Below are positions 1 through 8,454 of a stretch of 64,000 bases of DNA, in pieces. The first letter of the stretch is position 1. Each line of letters starts with the position of its first letter. This DNA comes from Streptomyces smyrnaeus (GTDB lineage Bacteria; Actinomycetota; Actinomycetes; Streptomycetales; Streptomycetaceae): the NCBI RefSeq assembly GCF_017676345.1, contig NZ_JAFFZM010000003.1:372001-436000 (forward strand). Direction: 5' to 3'. The position numbers and the translations under genes are program-made. The notes under the pieces were generated by a model. The model was not told the DNA's origin, searched no databases, and saw nothing but the letters and a program-made list of their open reading frames with translations.

Positions 1-542
1 ACGGCCGCGATCAGGGCCACCAGCAGCGCGACACCGGCCACGGGGGCCGTCCACAGCGCGCCGCCTTCGTGGTCCCACGGCCAGGCCCACTGTTTGCTGC
101 GCAGGGCCGGTACGAACGGGAAGGCCAGCAGGACGACGGCCGCCGGCGGGATGGCCAGCGAAGCGCCGCTCACCAGCCCGCCGAGGCCGATGTGGAGCGG
201 GAACCAGACCGCCGAGCGGCGTCGGGCCGCCCACGAGCCGGCCGGTCCCAGTGCGAGCGTGCCGCCGGGGAGTTCGCACAGCGTGCGCGCCGCCGCGGAC
301 TCCAGCGCCCGTACGACGGGGAGCAGCCCGGCCAGCGCGACCAGCGGCAGGCAGAGCGCGAAGGCCAGGAACTGGGGACCGAACCCCGAGTCGAGCAGCC
401 GGACCGCGCCGGGCCGCACGATGCTGATTCCCACGCTCACCAGCAGATAGAACGGCATCAGCAGCGCACCGCCCTGCAGCAGATGCACCCAGCGCAGTGC
501 CAGGGTCCGCACCCTGCCCCTCCCCGGCGGCCGTACCGTCAC
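1..542 (-). CDS. membrane protein, partial (possible N-terminal sensor half of a histidine kinase)
   Basis: The 3' end lies beyond the left edge; 180 residues are visible. I start it at the GTG at 542, behind a run of G that can act as ribosome binding site. Hydrophobic spans lie near residues 20-40, 58-76, 112-144 and 164-180, so this is an integral membrane protein. The order, a short basic N-terminus followed by membrane spans, resembles the sensor part of streptomycete histidine kinases, but no kinase motif falls inside the window, so that is only a guess. It follows the membrane protein at 591-1574 on the same strand by 48 bp and is probably co-transcribed with it. Confidence 0.6.
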   Translation of the reverse strand, partial: MTVRPPGRGRVRTLALRWVHLLQGGALLMPFYLLVSVGISIVRPGAVRLLDSGFGPQFLAFALCLPLVALAGLLPVVRALESAAARTLCELPGGTLALGPAGSWAARRRSAVWFPLHIGLGGLVSGASLAIPPAAVVLLAFPFVPALRSKQWAWPWDHEGGALWTAPVAGVALLVALIAA

Positions 543-590
543 GCCGTCCCCCCCCGATGTGTGTACGCGCCCCGATGTTCGAACGTGCTC

Positions 591-1574
591 TCAGGCGTGC
601 TGCCGCGCTGTCGCACCGGAGACCGGGCGGGGCGTCGGCAGCTGTGCCCGGTGGCGCAGCCGCGGCGCGGCCAGTGTCGCGAGCAGCAGTCCGACGAGCG
701 TCTGGCAAGAGTAGGTCAGCAGTGCGGCGCCGGTCGTCTCCTGGCCCAGTGTCCGGCCGCCACCCGTCAGCGCCCCGAGCAGCAGCCAGCCGCCCCAGCA
801 CGCCAGCACACCGGAGCCGGTCCAGGCGGCGGCCAGCGTCGGCCACAGCCGGGCCTTGGTGCGGCGCTCGGCTCCGCCCGTACGCAGCAGCTTCGCGACT
901 GCTGCGAGGGCGGCGAAGAGGTACAGCAGGAACGTCGCATCAGTGATGCGGCTGTCGGTGGTGGCGTCGGCCATCCGCACGGCGTGTCCCGCGACGCAGG
1001 GGAGCGCCACGAGCACCGCGGCGGCGAAGCCGTACCGATGCCACCGGGGCGTGCTGTCCGGCTCGGTCCCGCCCAGGTGGAGCGGGGAGCGCAGCAGCGC
1101 GCCCCAGCGGTTGCGTACGTAGAGCACGAACAGCGAGCTCAAAGTGAGCGCTTGGACGGTGAAACCGGTGTAGACGAGCGTCCACACCCAGCCTTCCAGT
1201 AGCTTGTCGGCTCCACCGTCCCCGCCGCTACCGCCGCCGGTGCTGCCGCTCAGCGCTCCGTACAGCGTCTGCAGGGGGAAGGCCACCGCGATCGGGCCGA
1301 GCAGTCCGCAGGCGATCCACAGGGGCAGTGCGAGCACCGCTGCGGGGAGGCGCCGGCCCCAGGGGCGGGTGAGAGCGAGGACGAGCACGATGACGGTGCC
1401 GTCCATGGCGACGGTCAGCGCGTTGAGAATCCACATCGTGGCGCCGCTGTCGAGGAGTCGGCTGCCCTCGGGGATGCCGAGGCGCCCGCCCGTCAGCCAG
1501 ACGAGCTTCAGGACCAGATACGGCAGGCAGGCGGCCACCGCGAGGGCGGCGATGATGCTCTTGGCTCTCTCCAT
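591..1574 (-). CDS. integral membrane protein, unknown function
   Basis: This 327-residue protein has about seven hydrophobic segments, a glycine-rich loop near residues 110-125 and a basic cytoplasmic tail. I recognise no catalytic motif. I prefer the ATG at 1574, with GGGGAG about 10 bases upstream; an in-frame GTG lies at 1583. The gene sits directly upstream of the partial membrane protein at the left edge, and similar topology in both suggests a membrane unit or a signalling pair. It could be a sensor or a transporter accessory; the sequence does not decide. Confidence 0.65.
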   Translation of the reverse strand: MERAKSIIAALAVAACLPYLVLKLVWLTGGRLGIPEGSRLLDSGATMWILNALTVAMDGTVIVLVLALTRPWGRRLPAAVLALPLWIACGLLGPIAVAFPLQTLYGALSGSTGGGSGGDGGADKLLEGWVWTLVYTGFTVQALTLSSLFVLYVRNRWGALLRSPLHLGGTEPDSTPRWHRYGFAAAVLVALPCVAGHAVRMADATTDSRITDATFLLYLFAALAAVAKLLRTGGAERRTKARLWPTLAAAWTGSGVLACWGGWLLLGALTGGGRTLGQETTGAALLTYSCQTLVGLLLATLAAPRLRHRAQLPTPRPVSGATARQHA

Positions 1575-1733
1575 GGCCACCACGCTCCCCGGTCGGCCGG
1601 AGCGGCACGTCCTGCCGTACGACGAACCGCCTCGGCCGCGCGGCGGACGCGACCGCCCGCAGGGTGGAGAAGCGTCGCCGCCGGGCAGGGCCGGACGCGC
1701 GCAGCCGGGCGTCCTGCCCGGGGCCGCGACGTG

Positions 1734-2504
1734 TCAGAGCGTGCGGGTGGCGTGCATCAGCCGGTCCCTGGCGTCGAACAGCGCGTCCTTGATCATCTGC
1801 TCGTGCGCGGGTGTCAGCCGGGCCACCGGCACCGAGCAGCTGATGGCGTCCCGGGCCGGGGTCCGGTAGGGGATGGCGACGCCGAAGCAGCGCAGCCCCA
1901 GCGTGTTCTCCTCGCGGTCCACGGCGTAGCCCTGCTCGCGCACCAGCTGCAGCTCCTCGACCAGCTGCTCCCGGTCGGTGAGGGTGTGCTCGGTCAGCTG
2001 TGCCAGGGACTCCGGCAGCATCTTGCGCACCTGTTCGTCCGGGTACGTCGCCAGCAGGGCTTTGCCCAGCGACGTCGAGTGCGCGGGCAGGCGTCGGCCG
2101 ACGCGGGTGAAGGGGCGCAGATAGTGCTGGGACTGGCGGGTCGCGAGGTAGACGACATTGGTGCCGTCCAGCCGTGCCAGGTGGATGGTCTCCGTGGTGT
2201 CGTCCGAGAGCCGGTCCAAGGTGGGCTTGGCGGCGGCCACCACCTCGTCGCCGTCGATGTACGAGGTCCCCACCAGCAGCGCCCGCACCCCGATCCCGTA
2301 CCGGGTCCCGGTGGCGTCCGTCTCCACCCAGCCGAGGTCGACCAGCGTGCGCAACAGCATGTAGAGGCTCGACTTGGGATATCCGACCGCCTCCTGCACG
2401 GCGGCGAGGGTGTGCATCCCGGGCCGCCCCGCGAAGAATTCGAGCAGTTCCACCGTCCGCACGGCCGATTTGACCTGCGAACCCCCCGTCTCGGTACCCG
2501 ACAT
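1734..2504 (-). CDS. IclR-family transcriptional regulator
   Basis: The protein has 256 residues, the usual IclR length. Residues 10-75 form the winged helix-turn-helix (AVRTVELLEFF, then GYPKSSLYMLLRTLVDLGW). Residues 80-250 form the GAF-like effector domain, with the family pattern of LGKALLA and a Cys/Ser-containing C-terminal pocket. It is transcribed away from the aldehyde dehydrogenase at 2661, with 156 bp between them that hold a perfect 6-bp-arm dyad (2566-2585). The natural inference is that it regulates the dehydrogenase and itself, with a sugar acid or aldehyde-derived acid as effector. The effector cannot be read from the sequence. Confidence 0.9.
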   Translation of the reverse strand: MSGTETGGSQVKSAVRTVELLEFFAGRPGMHTLAAVQEAVGYPKSSLYMLLRTLVDLGWVETDATGTRYGIGVRALLVGTSYIDGDEVVAAAKPTLDRLSDDTTETIHLARLDGTNVVYLATRQSQHYLRPFTRVGRRLPAHSTSLGKALLATYPDEQVRKMLPESLAQLTEHTLTDREQLVEELQLVREQGYAVDREENTLGLRCFGVAIPYRTPARDAISCSVPVARLTPAHEQMIKDALFDARDRLMHATRTL

Positions 2505-2531
2505 CGACCTTGACCCCTCTGTTCGCGCAGA

Positions 2532-2561
2532 CCTACAGTCCCGTAGGAATTCACCTACAGG
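2532..2561. repeat. CCTAC / GTAGG repeat elements in the divergent promoter
   Basis: CCTAC (2532-2536) and GTAGG (2543-2547) form a dyad with a 6-bp spacer. A further CCTACAGG begins at 2554 and a CCTGTAGG at 2622-2629. They flank the putative IclR operator. They may be a second regulator site or promoter elements; nothing more can be said. Confidence 0.4.
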
Positions 2562-2565
2562 GATA

Positions 2566-2585
2566 TTGTTCAGCATACCGAACAA
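2566..2585. promoter_or_regulatory. putative IclR operator
   Basis: Perfect inverted repeat TTGTTC-N8-GAACAA (2566-2571 and 2580-2585) centred in the divergent IclR/aldehyde dehydrogenase promoter region. The GTTC...TACCGAAC core is of the kind bound by streptomycete IclR proteins. Position, symmetry and neighbouring regulator all agree; binding itself is inferred. Confidence 0.6.
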
Positions 2586-2660
2586 GACGGCTTCGCAGGG
2601 CCAAGAAGGCTGTGTGCGACGCCTGTAGGAGATCGGTTCCGCAGGACCAGGAGGACTCCG

Positions 2661-4187
2661 GTGGCAGCAGCAGTACCAGTGTGGAGCGTCGACCCCCGAA
2701 CCGGAAAGCAGCGGGAACGGGTCGCCGACGAGGCCACGGCGGCCGACGTGGACGCCGCCGTACGGGCCGCGCACGAGGCGCTCCCCGCGCTCGCCGACCG
2801 CACGGTCCGCGCGGCCTTCCTGCGCGCCGCCGCCAAGCGCCTCGAAGCCGACGGCGAGCGCATCGTCGCGACGGCGGACGCCGAGAGCGCCCTGGGCGAG
2901 CCCCGGCTGACCGGCGAACTCGCGCGTACGACAGGGCAGTTGCGGGCCTTCGCCGACGAGGTCGAGGAGGGCGGCTACCTCGATGTCATCATCGATCACG
3001 CCGCGCCCGACCTCACCCCGCCCCGCCCCGATCTGCGCCGCTACAAGCTGCCGATCGGCGTCGTCGCCGTCTACGCCGCCTCCAACTTCCCGCTGGCCTT
3101 CTCCGTCCCCGGCGGCGACACCGCCAGCGCACTCGCCGCCGGCTGCCCCGTCGTGGTCAAGGCCCACCCCGACCACCCCGCCACCTCCGCACTGTGCGGG
3201 GCGGCGCTGCGGGCCGCTGCCGCCGACTCGGGGCTGCCCGAAGACGTCGTCTCCGTCGTGCACGGGTTCGAGGCGGGGGTCGAACTGGTGCGGCACCCGC
3301 TGGTGTCGGCCGCGGGCTTCACCGGCTCGGTCAAGGGCGGCCGTGCCCTCTTCGACGCGGCCGCCGCCCGGCCCCGGCCCATCCCCTTCCACGGTGAACT
3401 CGGCTCCCTCAACCCGGTGGTGATCACCCAGGAGGCCGTCACCGAGCGCGCCGAGCAGATCGGGGAGGGCCTCGGCGCCTCCATGACCCTGGGCACCGGC
3501 CAGTTCTGTGTGAAGCCCGGTCTGGTCTTCGTGCCCGAGGGCGGCGACGGCGACCGGATGCTGGACAAGCTGTCCGACACCCTGCGTGCCACGGCCCCCG
3601 GGCATCTGCTCGACGACCGGATGCGGGAGGCGTTCTTGGCGGGCGTGGCCGAACGGTCGGCACTCGAGCAGGTCGAGGCGCCGGTCGTCGCCGGGGCCGG
3701 CGACGACGAGCGGACCGTGCGGCCCGGCCTGTTCACCGTCGCCGCCGGTGCGCTGGGCGAGGAGCACGAGCTGCTGCTGGAGGAGTGCTTCGGTCCGGTG
3801 ACCGTGGTCGTCCGCTACGCGGACGACGCCGAGATCGACACCGTGCTGGGGCGGGTGCCCGGCAGCCTCACCGCCACGGTGCACCTCGGCTCCGCAGAGG
3901 CGGCCGGTGCGGAGGGCGCCGCCTCGTTGGTGGAGCGGCTCACCGCGCTCGCGGGCCGGGTGCTGGTGAACGGCTGGCCCACCGGGGTCGCCGTCGCTCC
4001 GGCCCAGCACCACGGGGGGCCGTACCCGGCCACCACCTCGACCTCGACCTCCGTGGGGGCCACCGCGATCGAGCGCTGGCTGCGGCCGGTGGCCTTCCAG
4101 GACACCCCTGCGGCCCTGCTTCCGCCCGAACTGCGGGACGACAACCCCCTGGGCCTGCCGCGAAGGGTCGACGGCACCCGGGAGTGA
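2661..4187 (+). CDS. NADP-type aldehyde dehydrogenase (2,5-dioxovalerate / alpha-ketoglutarate semialdehyde dehydrogenase-like)
   Basis: The 508-residue protein oxidises an aldehyde to an acid with NAD(P)+. Oxyanion Asn142 lies in ASNFPLAF, a cofactor-contacting Lys167 in VVVKAHP, the Rossmann FTGS at 220-223, the general base Glu246 in HGELG, and the nucleophile Cys283 in GTGQFCVKPG. The GQFC context and overall pattern are those of the ketoglutarate-semialdehyde branch, which ends sugar-acid and hydroxyproline breakdown. GTG start at 2661 is preceded by AGGAGGA. The divergent IclR regulator supports an inducible catabolic role. Other enzymes of such a pathway are not adjacent, so the substrate is uncertain. 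Confidence 0.88.
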   Translation: MAAAVPVWSVDPRTGKQRERVADEATAADVDAAVRAAHEALPALADRTVRAAFLRAAAKRLEADGERIVATADAESALGEPRLTGELARTTGQLRAFADEVEEGGYLDVIIDHAAPDLTPPRPDLRRYKLPIGVVAVYAASNFPLAFSVPGGDTASALAAGCPVVVKAHPDHPATSALCGAALRAAAADSGLPEDVVSVVHGFEAGVELVRHPLVSAAGFTGSVKGGRALFDAAAARPRPIPFHGELGSLNPVVITQEAVTERAEQIGEGLGASMTLGTGQFCVKPGLVFVPEGGDGDRMLDKLSDTLRATAPGHLLDDRMREAFLAGVAERSALEQVEAPVVAGAGDDERTVRPGLFTVAAGALGEEHELLLEECFGPVTVVVRYADDAEIDTVLGRVPGSLTATVHLGSAEAAGAEGAASLVERLTALAGRVLVNGWPTGVAVAPAQHHGGPYPATTSTSTSVGATAIERWLRPVAFQDTPAALLPPELRDDNPLGLPRRVDGTRE

Positions 4188-4212
4188 CGGAGCCCGGCGC
4201 GAAGACACCGCC

Positions 4213-4266
4213 GCCCCCCCCGCCCCCGCCCTCACCGCTTCGGCGCCGGGGGCGGGGAGGGCGGGG
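4213..4266 (+). terminator. GC-rich hairpin after the aldehyde dehydrogenase
   Basis: C-rich and G-rich tracts fold around a TTCG tetraloop, 25 bases after the stop codon. No U-tract follows, as is common in Streptomyces terminators. Confidence 0.45.
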
Positions 4267-4317
4267 GACGCGCACAATGCGGTGGACCGGGAAGACCCGC
4301 CCCCCGACACTGGGTGG

Positions 4318-5382
4318 ATGGACCAACGCCTGCTTGCCGCCGAGTTCGACCCCGAGATCACCTACTTCAACACCCCCTCCCACGGCCTGCTCCCCGCCCG
4401 CGCGGTAGCGGCGGTCAGCGAGGCCGCCGCCGCCATGTCCGCGGGCCGCATCGACCAGGCGGCCTACTACACGAAGGTGGACGAGGCCCGCGCCGCCTTC
4501 GCGCGGATCGCCGGTACGACCCCCGACCGGGTGGCGGCCGGCAGCGCGGTGTCCACGCACACCGGGATGATCGCCGCTTCCCTCCCGTCCGGGGCCGAAG
4601 TCCTCGCACCGCGGGACGAGTTCAGCTCCGTCGTCAACCCGTTCACGGTGCGCGACGACATCACCCTGCGCACCGTGCCCCTCGCCGACCTCCCGGAGGC
4701 GGTGGAGCCCTCCACCACGCTGGTGGCCCTCAGCGCAGTGCAGTCGGCGGACGGGCGCATCGCCGACCTGCCCGCCGTCCGGTCGGCGGCCCGCGCCGCC
4801 GGCGCGCGTGTACTGCTGGATGTGACGCAGGCGGCCGGCTGGCTGCCGTTCAGCGCCGACGACTACGACTACGTGGTGTGCGGCGCCTACAAGTGGCTGC
4901 TGTGTCCGCGCGGCGCCTCGTTCCTGGTCGTCTCCGCCCAGGCCCAACAGGCGCGGGCGGTGCTGCCGCTGCATGCGGGGTGGGTGGCGGGGGCCTCGCC
5001 CTGGGAGGACTGCTACGGGCCCATCGCGCGGCTCGCACCGGACGCGCGCGCGTACGCGGAGTCGGTGCCCTTCCTGCCGTATCTGGGTGCTGTGCGCTCG
5101 CTCGCGCTGATCGAGGAGTTGGGCGGGCCGGAGGCGATCGGGGCGCACGACCGGGCGCTGGCCGACCGCTTCCGCAAGGGAGTCGCGCAGCTCGGCGGCG
5201 GACACGAGCCGGTGCCGGGGGACTCGGCCATCGTCGCGGTGCCCGGACTCGGGCACGCCGTGGACCGGCTCGCCGACGCCGGGGTGTCGGTCTCGGAGCG
5301 CAACGGCAATCTGCGCGCGGGCTTCCACGTCCACAACACCGAGGCGGACGTGGACCGGCTGCTCGATCTGCTCGCGGGCTGA
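4318..5382 (+). CDS. class V aminotransferase-fold PLP enzyme (cysteine desulfurase/kynureninase-like)
   Basis: 354 residues with fold type I architecture. Asp168 in DVTQAAGW should bind the pyridine nitrogen. Lys192 in GAYKWLLCPRG is the expected PLP Schiff-base lysine. ATG at 4318 is chosen over an upstream in-frame GTG at 4282, because family members start near this MDQRLL-type segment. It follows the aldehyde dehydrogenase by 130 bp, with a hairpin between, so it is probably a separate unit. It could be a desulfurase, a lyase or an aminotransferase; the missing mobile Cys loop argues against a true IscS. Confidence 0.8.
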   Translation: MDQRLLAAEFDPEITYFNTPSHGLLPARAVAAVSEAAAAMSAGRIDQAAYYTKVDEARAAFARIAGTTPDRVAAGSAVSTHTGMIAASLPSGAEVLAPRDEFSSVVNPFTVRDDITLRTVPLADLPEAVEPSTTLVALSAVQSADGRIADLPAVRSAARAAGARVLLDVTQAAGWLPFSADDYDYVVCGAYKWLLCPRGASFLVVSAQAQQARAVLPLHAGWVAGASPWEDCYGPIARLAPDARAYAESVPFLPYLGAVRSLALIEELGGPEAIGAHDRALADRFRKGVAQLGGGHEPVPGDSAIVAVPGLGHAVDRLADAGVSVSERNGNLRAGFHVHNTEADVDRLLDLLAG

Positions 5383-5393
5383 GCGCGCGGCAC

Positions 5394-5423
5394 GGGGGCG
5401 GAGCCGCGTACGGCTCCGCCCCC
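5394..5423. terminator. bidirectional terminator hairpin
   Basis: Perfect 13-bp stem GGGGGCGGAGCCG / CGGCTCCGCCCCC with a CGTA loop, between the convergent aminotransferase (+) and ectD (-) genes. It lies 11 bases past one stop and 23 bases past the other. Confidence 0.85.
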
Positions 5424-5446
5424 GCCTCAGTGGGACACCGGCCGGG

Positions 5447-6346
5447 TCACTTCACGGGCGTGAAGTCCCGCGCCCCGATGAACTCGGGGCGGCGGATCGG
5501 CGCGGCGAAGGGTTCCACCGCCTCGTTCTCGACGCTGTTGAAGACGATGAACACGTTGCTCCGCGGGTACGGAGTGATGTTGTCACCGCTTCCATGCATG
5601 CAGTTGCAGTCGAACCAGGTCGCCGAGCCGGGCTTGCCGGTGAACAGCTTGATGCCATGTGCTTCGGCGAACTTGGTCAGGGACTCGTCGGTCGGCGTCC
5701 CCGCGTCCTGCATCTGCAGCGACTTCTTGTAGTTGTCCTTCGGCGTCTCGCCCGCGCAGCCGAGGAAGGTCTTGTGCGACCCCGGCATGATCATCAAGCC
5801 GCCGTTGGTGTCGTAGTTCTCCGTCAGCGCGATCGAGACCGACACGGTCCGCATCCGGGGCAGACCGTCCTCCGCGTGCCAGGTCTCGAAATCGGAGTGC
5901 CAGTAGAACCCTGTGGCGCCGAAGCCCGGCTTGACGTTGATCCGGGACTGGTGGACGTAGACGTCCGAGCCCAGGATCTGCCGTGCCCTGCCCACGACGC
6001 GCGGGTCCCGCACCAGCTGTGCGAAGACCTCGCTGATCTTGTGCACCTCGAACACGGACCGGATCTCCTGCGACTTCGGCTCGACGATCGAGCGTTCGTC
6101 CGCACGCATCTCCGGATCCGAGGTGAGCCGTTCCAGTTCCGCGCGCAGCACATCGACCTCGTCGGGTCCGATGAGCTGGTCGATGGCGAGGAACCCGTCC
6201 CGCTCGAAGCCCGCCAGGTCCGCGGCCTCGATGGGCCCCGGCGTACCCGGTTCGGACCACACGACGGGGTCCATCCGCGGGATGGCCACCTCGGTGGTCC
6301 CGCGAGTCGGGTACAGGTCGGCGGTGCGCTCGGGTGCGGTGGTCAT
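5447..6346 (-). CDS. ectD: ectoine hydroxylase EctD
   Basis: Converts ectoine to 5-hydroxyectoine with Fe(II), O2 and 2-oxoglutarate. The 299-residue length is typical. The EctD signature FYWHSDFETWHAEDGLP spans residues 148-164; His150, Asp152 and His251 are the predicted iron ligands, and the MPGSHKTF region (187-194) is conserved. ATG at 6346. It is the last gene of the ect operon, separated from ectC by 194 bp that contain a 17-bp tandem repeat. The product is an osmolyte and heat protectant in streptomycetes. Confidence 0.97.
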   Translation of the reverse strand: MTTAPERTADLYPTRGTTEVAIPRMDPVVWSEPGTPGPIEAADLAGFERDGFLAIDQLIGPDEVDVLRAELERLTSDPEMRADERSIVEPKSQEIRSVFEVHKISEVFAQLVRDPRVVGRARQILGSDVYVHQSRINVKPGFGATGFYWHSDFETWHAEDGLPRMRTVSVSIALTENYDTNGGLMIMPGSHKTFLGCAGETPKDNYKKSLQMQDAGTPTDESLTKFAEAHGIKLFTGKPGSATWFDCNCMHGSGDNITPYPRSNVFIVFNSVENEAVEPFAAPIRRPEFIGARDFTPVK

Positions 6347-6443
6347 GGAAGTGCCTTCCTCTCCTCTCGTACGGCCCTGTTCACTTGGCGAAACGGCCGA
6401 GACGGCCGAAGTGGACCGGCGAACGGTCCCCCAATCACGGCGG

Positions 6444-6481
6444 GGCTGTGCCTCAGCGTGGCATGGCTGTGCCTCAGCGTG
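6444..6481 (-). repeat. two 17-bp direct repeats between ectC and ectD
   Basis: GGCTGTGCCTCAGCGTG occurs at 6444-6460 and 6465-6481, identical, with a 4-bp spacer (period 21 bp). Each copy has GCTG/CAGC self-complementarity. It lies in the ectC-ectD intergenic RNA. It could be a protein site with two turns of spacing or a processing element. Confidence 0.7.
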
Positions 6482-6540
6482 TCAGCACGTCGACGCTTCG
6501 GCGCGACGGTGCTGCGGCGCGTCGCCGCTCAGCCCTCGGG

Positions 6541-6945
6541 TCAGTCGTCGTCAGGCTCGGTGAGCAGCGGGTAGACGCCGTTCTCGTCGTGGTCCTCCCG
6601 GCCGGTGACCGGCGGGTTGAAGACGCACACGCAGCGGAAGTCGGTCTTCGGGCGCATCGTGTGCTTCTCGTGCCCGTCGAGCAGGTACATCGTGCCGGGG
6701 GAGATCCAGTGCTTCTCGCCGGTCTCGTCGTTGGTCAGTTCCGCCTCGCCCTCGACGCAGAGCACGGCCTCGATGTGGTTGGCGTACCACATCGACGTCT
6801 CGGTGCCCGCGTAGAGAACCGTTTCGTGCAGGGAGAAGCCCACCTTCTCCTTCGCGAGAACGATGCGCTTGCTCTCCCAGGTGCCCGACGCCGCCTTGAC
6901 GTGTCGGTCGGTGTTCTCGATGTCCTTGAAGGAACGAACGATCAC
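6541..6945 (-). CDS. ectC: L-ectoine synthase EctC
   Basis: Cyclises N-gamma-acetyl-diaminobutyrate to ectoine. The 134-residue cupin has the family N-terminus [12 protein letters not shown], the [21 protein letters not shown] segment, the metal-binding cupin region around [14 protein letters not shown] and the C-terminal [21 protein letters not shown] start at 6945. It is separated from ectB by 140 bp with a perfect 16-bp hairpin, so expression of ectCD may be uncoupled from ectAB. Confidence 0.97.
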   Translation of the reverse strand: MIVRSFKDIENTDRHVKAASGTWESKRIVLAKEKVGFSLHETVLYAGTETSMWYANHIEAVLCVEGEAELTNDETGEKHWISPGTMYLLDGHEKHTMRPKTDFRCVCVFNPPVTGREDHDENGVYPLLTEPDDD

Positions 6946-7038
6946 GGTCTGATGGTGCCTTTCTCTGTGTCACCTATGGAAGAGGCCTTTTGTTGTCCAT
7001 TTCGGACTAAACCGCTTCCACAGGTATCCATTACGGAA

Positions 7039-7075
7039 GTGGCCCGTCCCGGCTGAGACAGCCGGGACGGGCCAC
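7039..7075 (-). terminator. perfect 16-bp hairpin between ectB and ectC
   Basis: GTGGCCCGTCCCGGCT (7039-7054) and its exact complement (7060-7075) enclose a 5-base loop. It begins 10 bases after the ectB stop. As a stem it is strong enough to act as terminator, attenuator or 3' stabiliser in the middle of the ect operon. Confidence 0.75.
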
Positions 7076-7085
7076 GTCTTGTGGG

Positions 7086-8354
7086 TCAGGCGGTCTCGCG
7101 GACAGCCCGCGCCAGGATCCGCAGCCCCTCGTCCAACTCCTCGGGGGAGATGGTCAGCGAGGGCAGGAGTTTGACGACCTCGCTCTGCGGACCGGAGGTC
7201 TCGATGAGCAGCCCCAGCTCGAAGGCGCGCTTGGCCACGGCGTTGGCACGGCTCTTGTTGTGGAACTCCAGGCCCCACACCAGGCCGCGGCCGCGGTGGT
7301 CGGCGACGTCCTCGGAGTGCTCCTCGGCGATGGCCTTGAGCTGGGCCTCGACCTGCTCGCCGCGGGAGAGGGTCTGCTTCTCCATCTGGCCGTCGGCCCA
7401 GTAGGTCTGCAGGGCCGCGGTGGCGGTGACGAAGGCCGGGTTGTTGCCGCGGAAGGTGCCGTTGTGCTCGCCCGGCTCCCAGATGTCCAGCTCCGGCTTG
7501 AACAGGGTGAGCGCCAGCGGCATCCCGTAGCCGCCGATCGACTTCGACAGCGTGATGATGTCCGGCTTGATGCCCGCCTCCTCGAAGGAGAAGAAGGCGC
7601 CGGTGCGGCCGCAGCCCATCTGGATGTCGTCGACGATCAGCAGCATGTCGTGCCGCTCGCACAGGTCGGACAGGGCACGCAGCCACTCGGCGCGGGCGAC
7701 GTTGATGCCGCCCTCGCCCTGCACCGTCTCGACGATGACGGCCGCGGGCTTGTTGAGCCCGGAGCCCTGGTCCTCCAGCAGCCGCTCGAACCAGACGAAG
7801 TCCTCGGTGGTGCCGTTGAGGTAGTCGTCGAACGGCATCGGGGTGCCGTGCACCAGCGGGATGCCGGCGCCGGCGCGCTTGAAGGCGTTACCGGTGACCG
7901 CGAGCGAGCCCAGCGACATGCCGTGGAAGGCGTTGGTGAACGAGACGATCGACTCGCGGCCCTTGACCTTGCGGGCCAGCTTCAGCGCCGCCTCCACCGC
8001 GTTGGTGCCGGTCGGCCCCGGGAACATCACCTTGTGGTTCATCCCGCGCGGCTTGAGGACCAGCTCCTGGAACGTCTCCAGGAACGCGCGCTTGGCGCTG
8101 GTGGACATGTCGAGTCCGTGCACGACGCCGTCGCGCTCCAGGTAGTCCAGGAGGGCCCGTTTGAGCACCGGGTTGTTGTGGCCGTAGTTGAGGGTGCCCG
8201 CTCCGGCGAAGAAGTCGAGGTAGGTGTGGCCGTCCTCGTCGTACATGTGCGCGCCCTGCGCCCGGTCGAAGATGGTCGGCCAGCCACGGCAGTAGCTGCG
8301 CACCTCCGACTCCACGGTTTCGAAGACGCTGAGGTCCGGCTGGGTGATGGTCAC
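7086..8354 (-). CDS. ectB: diaminobutyrate-2-oxoglutarate transaminase EctB
   Basis: Makes L-2,4-diaminobutyrate from aspartate semialdehyde and glutamate, the first ectoine step. The 422-residue class III aminotransferase shows GPTGTNAVEAALKLAR for phosphate binding, Asp242 in IVDDIQMGCGRTG, and the PLP lysine Lys271 in TLSKSIGGYGMPL. GTG start at 8354 with an AGGAGC ribosome site. It lies 100 bp downstream of ectA and is followed at once by a strong hairpin. Confidence 0.97.
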   Translation of the reverse strand: MTITQPDLSVFETVESEVRSYCRGWPTIFDRAQGAHMYDEDGHTYLDFFAGAGTLNYGHNNPVLKRALLDYLERDGVVHGLDMSTSAKRAFLETFQELVLKPRGMNHKVMFPGPTGTNAVEAALKLARKVKGRESIVSFTNAFHGMSLGSLAVTGNAFKRAGAGIPLVHGTPMPFDDYLNGTTEDFVWFERLLEDQGSGLNKPAAVIVETVQGEGGINVARAEWLRALSDLCERHDMLLIVDDIQMGCGRTGAFFSFEEAGIKPDIITLSKSIGGYGMPLALTLFKPELDIWEPGEHNGTFRGNNPAFVTATAALQTYWADGQMEKQTLSRGEQVEAQLKAIAEEHSEDVADHRGRGLVWGLEFHNKSRANAVAKRAFELGLLIETSGPQSEVVKLLPSLTISPEELDEGLRILARAVRETA

Positions 8355-8454
8355 AGCTTGCTCCTGGAGTGAGTCGCGTGGGGAAGAAAAGTCTGGTTAT
8401 GGGCGGATGGGCGGTCGGCGACGGTGCCTACCCGCGGGTGTGCGGCCGTATACG

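Noticed and set aside
1734..4361. 875-codon minus-strand frame covering the aldehyde dehydrogenase and IclR genes
   Set aside because: Only the last 257 codons (IclR) carry a domain. The rest is the antisense of the dehydrogenase, with the Gly/Arg/Pro-rich composition typical of high-GC shadows.
7055..7260. Possible tRNA-like fold near the ect hairpin
   Set aside because: Only a simple stem-loop is present; no cloverleaf, T-loop consensus or acceptor stem. No tRNA was found elsewhere in the window.
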